DNA from: Acidobacteriota bacterium
GTDB taxonomy: Bacteria; Acidobacteriota; Terriglobia; Bryobacterales; Bryobacteraceae
DNA length: 64,000 nucleotides
Assembly: GCA_016185425.1 (NCBI GenBank)
Contig: JACPNQ010000032.1
Span: 1 to 64,000, forward strand
Reading direction: 5' to 3'
Under the pieces are notes generated by a model. That model saw only the letters and a list, made by a program, of their open reading frames with translations, did not search any database and was not told the DNA's origin. Below, in pieces: positions 61,023 through 64,000 of this stretch; positions within the stretch are counted from its first letter, which is position 1; each line of letters opens with the position of its first letter. The translations under genes were made by a program, and so were the position numbers.

Positions 61023-62267
61023 TTACTCGTAGCGCAGAGCTTCCACCGGGTCCAGCCTGGCGGCTTTGTTGGCGGGCCAGATGCCGAAGAACAGTCCCAC
61101 TCCGACCGAGACGGCCACACCGGCGGCGACGGCCCAAAGAGGCACTGCGGTGGGGAGGTTGGGAAACACAAGAGCCGCGGCCCGGGAGATCACCCAGCCG
61201 AGTCCGATGCCGAGGAAGCCGCCGAGCACCGTAAGCACGACGGCTTCCGTCAGGAACTGGATAATGATGTCGCGACGCCGTGCGCCCAGGGCCTTGCGCG
61301 TGCCTATCTCCTTCGTCCGTTCCGTAACGCTCACCAGCATGATGTTCATGACGCCGATACCGCCCACGAGCAAGCCGATCGAGCTGAGCACGACCATCAC
61401 AATAGCGATCATCGACACGACGCCGCGGAACTGTTCGACGAGTTGTTCGGCTGTGGAGATGGAGAAGTTATCGGGTTTGGCGAGGGGAACGCGGCGCTCC
61501 AGGCGCATGATCGCGCGCACCTCGTCCATCGCGGCGGGTACGTGTCCCTGCTTGGCGGAGACGATGATCATGTGCTCCTTCGCCGACGGGAACATCTTGT
61601 GCATCGTGAAGTAGGGCAGCATCATGCGGCGATCTTCCTGGCCGGGCATCGACTGCGCGGGACGTATCATGACCCCGATGACTTCAAACGAATGCCCGTC
61701 AAGTTCCACCCATTTGCCGAGGCCGCTGGTTGTTTGGAACCACGCCTTGCCCAGATCCTCTCCGATGACGACGACGGGCATGTGGTGCAGGTTTTCGGCT
61801 TCGGTGAAGAAGCGGCCTTCCTTCATCTCCACGCCGCTATTCACGTAGCCCGGATAGGTACCGCCGATCTGGATCTGGAATGCGTCAATGCCTTTGTATT
61901 TCGCGCGATGGAGGCCATTCCAGTCGGGGAACAGGTAGGGACTGACGGACTCCACGTTGGCGCCGCGGTCTTTGAGGGCTATCGCATTCGCAAGGGTTAG
62001 CGGCCGGCGCATGCGCTCCTCCATGGAGCGCGGGCCGAAGCTCATCGGCGAATCCCACTTGGTGACGATCAGGTTGTCGGTGCCGAAGCTGCGGAGCACG
62101 CCGGTGATGGAGGAGTCGAGCCCGGCCAGTATCGAGCCGACGCCGATCACGGTGCTGGTGCCGATGATGACGCCGAGCACGGTGAGAAACGCGCGGAGTT
62201 TGTGAGCGCGCAGCGTGTCGAACGCCAACTGCACTCCAAACCAGATTCGCGTGAATTCGTTCTTCAT
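61023..62267 (-). CDS. MacB/FtsX-type ABC transporter permease (second of pair)
   Basis: 414 residues with the four-helix MacB topology: TM1 about 22-45 (AFLTVLGVIIGTSTVIGVGS), a periplasmic domain (about 50-285) and three C-terminal helices (GVVSMIAIVMVVLSSIGLLVGGIG, AVVLTVLGGFLGIGLGW, WAVAAGVAVSVGVGLFFGI). SVTERTKEIGTRKALGA is the conserved coupling segment for the ATPase. ATG 62267 overlaps the stop of the upstream permease as ATGA. No ATPase gene is adjacent inside the window. Confidence 0.88.
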   Translation of the reverse strand: MKNEFTRIWFGVQLAFDTLRAHKLRAFLTVLGVIIGTSTVIGVGSILAGLDSSITGVLRSFGTDNLIVTKWDSPMSFGPRSMEERMRRPLTLANAIALKDRGANVESVSPYLFPDWNGLHRAKYKGIDAFQIQIGGTYPGYVNSGVEMKEGRFFTEAENLHHMPVVVIGEDLGKAWFQTTSGLGKWVELDGHSFEVIGVMIRPAQSMPGQEDRRMMLPYFTMHKMFPSAKEHMIIVSAKQGHVPAAMDEVRAIMRLERRVPLAKPDNFSISTAEQLVEQFRGVVSMIAIVMVVLSSIGLLVGGIGVMNIMLVSVTERTKEIGTRKALGARRRDIIIQFLTEAVVLTVLGGFLGIGLGWVISRAAALVFPNLPTAVPLWAVAAGVAVSVGVGLFFGIWPANKAARLDPVEALRYE

Positions 62268-63511
62268 TTGTCCGCCCGCAACGCTTCGATGGGATCGAGC
62301 TTCGATGCCTGCCGCGCGGGATAGATTCCGAAGAACAGGCCGACCATGGTCGAGAGCCCGACGGAGATGAACACCGCGCTGTACGGCACGGCCATCGGCA
62401 CCGAGGTTGTGTTGCGGACGACGATGGCGACCATCCACGCCAGCGTCACGCCGATTAGTCCTCCCATTCCCGACAGTACGGAGGACTCCACCAGGAACTG
62501 GTTCAGGATGTCCAGGCGGCGCGCGCCGACGCTCTTGCGAATGCCGATCTCATGCGTCCGCTCCGTTACCACGGCGAGCATGATGTTCATGATCACCACG
62601 CCGCCCACCACCATGAAGACGCTGACGATCGCGACCGCGGTGGCGGCGATGGCGCCTGTCATGCGATCCCACGCCGCCACCAGCGAGTCGGAAGAAAAGA
62701 TGCCGAAATTGTCGGCCTCGCCAGGCCGTACGTGGCGCCAGGCGCGCAGCAGGCTGCGCACTTCGTCCTGCGCCTGTTCGAGGTGTTCACGGTCCTGCGC
62801 GAGTGCCGCGTAGCCGATGCCCGTACGCGCGCCGAACATTTTGAAATACGTCTCGGCGGGGATAATCACGAAGCGATCGCGCGACTGGCCGAAGACGCTT
62901 CCCTGCTCCTTCGCCACGCCGACAACCGTGAAAGGCCGCCCCTGCACTTGAATCACCTTGCCAATCGGATCCACCGCCGGGAAGAAGCGCTCCTTCACCT
63001 CGTGGCCGATCACCGCGGAAAGTGTGTGGCGCTTGTCGTCCGATTCGGAGAGAAACCGGCCGATGGCAATTTGCGTGTTGGTGATGACGCCGACGTTCGC
63101 ACTGACGCCTCGCAGATCGATGCCCTCCACGCGCTCCGCGCCGTAAGTAGTAGCGGCCTGCCGGCTTATCTCCATCCCCACTTCGCGCAGCAGCTTCGAC
63201 TGCTGGCGAATAAAATCAAATTCCTCGCGCGTCAGTTGCGGATTCTTCCGCTGCATCTCCAAAAACTTCTTCGGATCCCACTGGCCGATCATCACCATGC
63301 GCCGTACGCGGAATCCGTCGACGCCCATGTCGGCCACGGTGTTAGCGATGTAGTCGTCCATGCCGCGGATCACCGACATCACCGCAATCAGCGTGGTTGT
63401 GGCTAAAATGATGCCTAAAAGTGTCAAAAAACTGCGCAATTTGCTCGCGCGGAGGGAGCTGACCGCGACTCGAGCCGCTTCCGCAAAGGAGGCATTCGCC
63501 GGATGGACCAT
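62264..63511 (-). CDS. MacB/FtsX-type ABC transporter permease (first of pair)
   Basis: 415 residues, same topology as the next gene: SFLTLLGIILATTTLIAVMS as TM1, periplasmic domain, and three C-terminal helices (AIAATAVAIVSVFMVVGGVV onward), with the coupling segment VVTERTHEIGIRKSVGARR. The two permeases differ enough to form a heterodimer rather than being recent copies. The ATP-binding protein they need may be encoded outside this window. Confidence 0.88.
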   Translation of the reverse strand: MVHPANASFAEAARVAVSSLRASKLRSFLTLLGIILATTTLIAVMSVIRGMDDYIANTVADMGVDGFRVRRMVMIGQWDPKKFLEMQRKNPQLTREEFDFIRQQSKLLREVGMEISRQAATTYGAERVEGIDLRGVSANVGVITNTQIAIGRFLSESDDKRHTLSAVIGHEVKERFFPAVDPIGKVIQVQGRPFTVVGVAKEQGSVFGQSRDRFVIIPAETYFKMFGARTGIGYAALAQDREHLEQAQDEVRSLLRAWRHVRPGEADNFGIFSSDSLVAAWDRMTGAIAATAVAIVSVFMVVGGVVIMNIMLAVVTERTHEIGIRKSVGARRLDILNQFLVESSVLSGMGGLIGVTLAWMVAIVVRNTTSVPMAVPYSAVFISVGLSTMVGLFFGIYPARQASKLDPIEALRADK

Positions 63512-63553
63512 GGGAACCTATGACCCAGACGAAGTTATTAGCCCTTTTGTTCC

Positions 63554-64000
63554 CTATATTTGCGAGCGCCACTCGAGAATGGCTTCGTCGGCCCAGAATC
63601 GGGGTTTTTCACGCGCCAAAAACGCAACATGCCCGCCATGCTCCGGCGCAAGTAGCTGAATCAGCGGATTTTCCTTTATGGCTGGGTGCCCGTAGACGGC
63701 GAAAGGCACCAACGGGTCGTCCTGGGCGGTGACGAGTAATGTGGGCACTCGGATTTGGGAGAGCATATTCTGCGCCGATTGGGTCCTGTAGTAATTCGGC
63801 GCGTCGCCGAAACCAAAATGCGGGGCGGTGATGCGGTCGTCGAAGTCGTAAACGGTGCGGATGATATCGACGTTGGTGCTTTCGAAGATCGGATGGAATG
63901 CCTCAGGTTGCAGGCGGCGGCGTTCGGCGAGCCGTTCCCGCATGCGGGTGACGAAGCGCTCCTGATAGAGGTAGTTCGACGGCTTCCCCAACGCGACGAC
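63554..64000 (-). CDS. YheT-type alpha/beta hydrolase, C-terminal part (cut by window edge)
   Basis: The frame is open to the right edge, so only the last 148 codons are visible. RVPTLLVTAQDDPLVPF holds the catalytic Asp and EHGGHVAFLA the catalytic His of the alpha/beta-hydrolase triad; the nucleophile Ser lies outside. GKPSNYLYQERFV and the lid region ITAPHFGFGDAPNYYRTQSA match YheT/ABHD1-3-like esterases. An internal TTG could be read as a start but would leave out the core fold. It lies 42 bases upstream of the permease pair. Confidence 0.82.
   Translation of the reverse strand, partial: VVALGKPSNYLYQERFVTRMRERLAERRRLQPEAFHPIFESTNVDIIRTVYDFDDRITAPHFGFGDAPNYYRTQSAQNMLSQIRVPTLLVTAQDDPLVPFAVYGHPAIKENPLIQLLAPEHGGHVAFLAREKPRFWADEAILEWRSQI

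Overview
This window reads as chromosomal DNA of an Acidobacteriota bacterium, most likely of the Solibacter/Bryobacter group. The pointers are a GC-rich, tightly packed gene layout; a 1213-residue Oar-like TonB-dependent receptor with an N-terminal carboxypeptidase-regulatory-like domain; PQQ-type beta-propeller proteins carrying EF-hands; a PadR regulator followed by an EF-hand membrane protein; CehA/McbA-type hydrolases; M16 peptidase pairs; and many MacB/FtsX-type permeases. The taxonomic call is inferred from gene families, not from rRNA. No rRNA, tRNA, CRISPR array or intact insertion sequence was seen.

Layout. 1-8.3 kb (minus): TonB receptor, then pyrF, selD and an ArnT-like glycosyltransferase fused to an esterase-like domain, the last three joined by ATGA overlaps. 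8.3-16.8 kb (plus): HIT-like phosphatase, altronate dehydratase, DsbA-like thioredoxin, M28 peptidase with a PDZ domain, an unknown protein, a LarA-like DUF2088 protein and a membrane glycosyltransferase. 16.8-19.1 kb (minus): five tandem Flp pilin genes, each with its own terminator-like structure. 19.1-26.6 kb: a nitroreductase resembling iodotyrosine deiodinase, two PQQ/EF-hand propellers, a TonB receptor interrupted by an amber codon, a VOC protein and a third propeller. 26.7-34.8 kb (plus): an apparent operon of LuxE-like adenylating enzyme, aldehyde dehydrogenase/acyl reductase, GT4 glycosyltransferase, LolD-like ATPase, giant FtsX permease and cytochrome c.

34.8-44.9 kb: SAM methyltransferase, CehA-type hydrolase, cstA with a 58-codon YbdD-like partner, a stand-alone winged-helix protein and a Cys-rich small protein, then a minus-strand fabD / GT4 / acyltransferase / MaoC operon. 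45-56 kb: orphan RND pump, outer-membrane barrel protein, PadR with a recognisable promoter and operator, an EF-hand membrane protein broken by an 8-bp tandem duplication, a pair of small EamA/SMR-type membrane proteins, a BNR-type protein, a tRNA nucleotidyltransferase/poly(A) polymerase and xerD. 56-64 kb (minus): LolA-like protein, inactive and active M16 peptidases, a small membrane protein, two ABC permeases and a truncated alpha/beta hydrolase.

Most valuable points: (i) the 8-bp duplication that splits one gene at 49.7 kb; (ii) the CAG-to-TAG-type lesion in the TonB receptor at 24.6 kb; (iii) the five-gene Flp array with a spacing-conserved promoter architecture; (iv) the LuxE/LuxC-like plus ABC exporter operon; (v) the Glu/Tyr/Lys spacing that marks the nitroreductase as a possible halotyrosine dehalogenase; (vi) the glycosyltransferase fused to an esterase that has lost its nucleophile. 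All functional calls come from reading the sequence; no database search was run.
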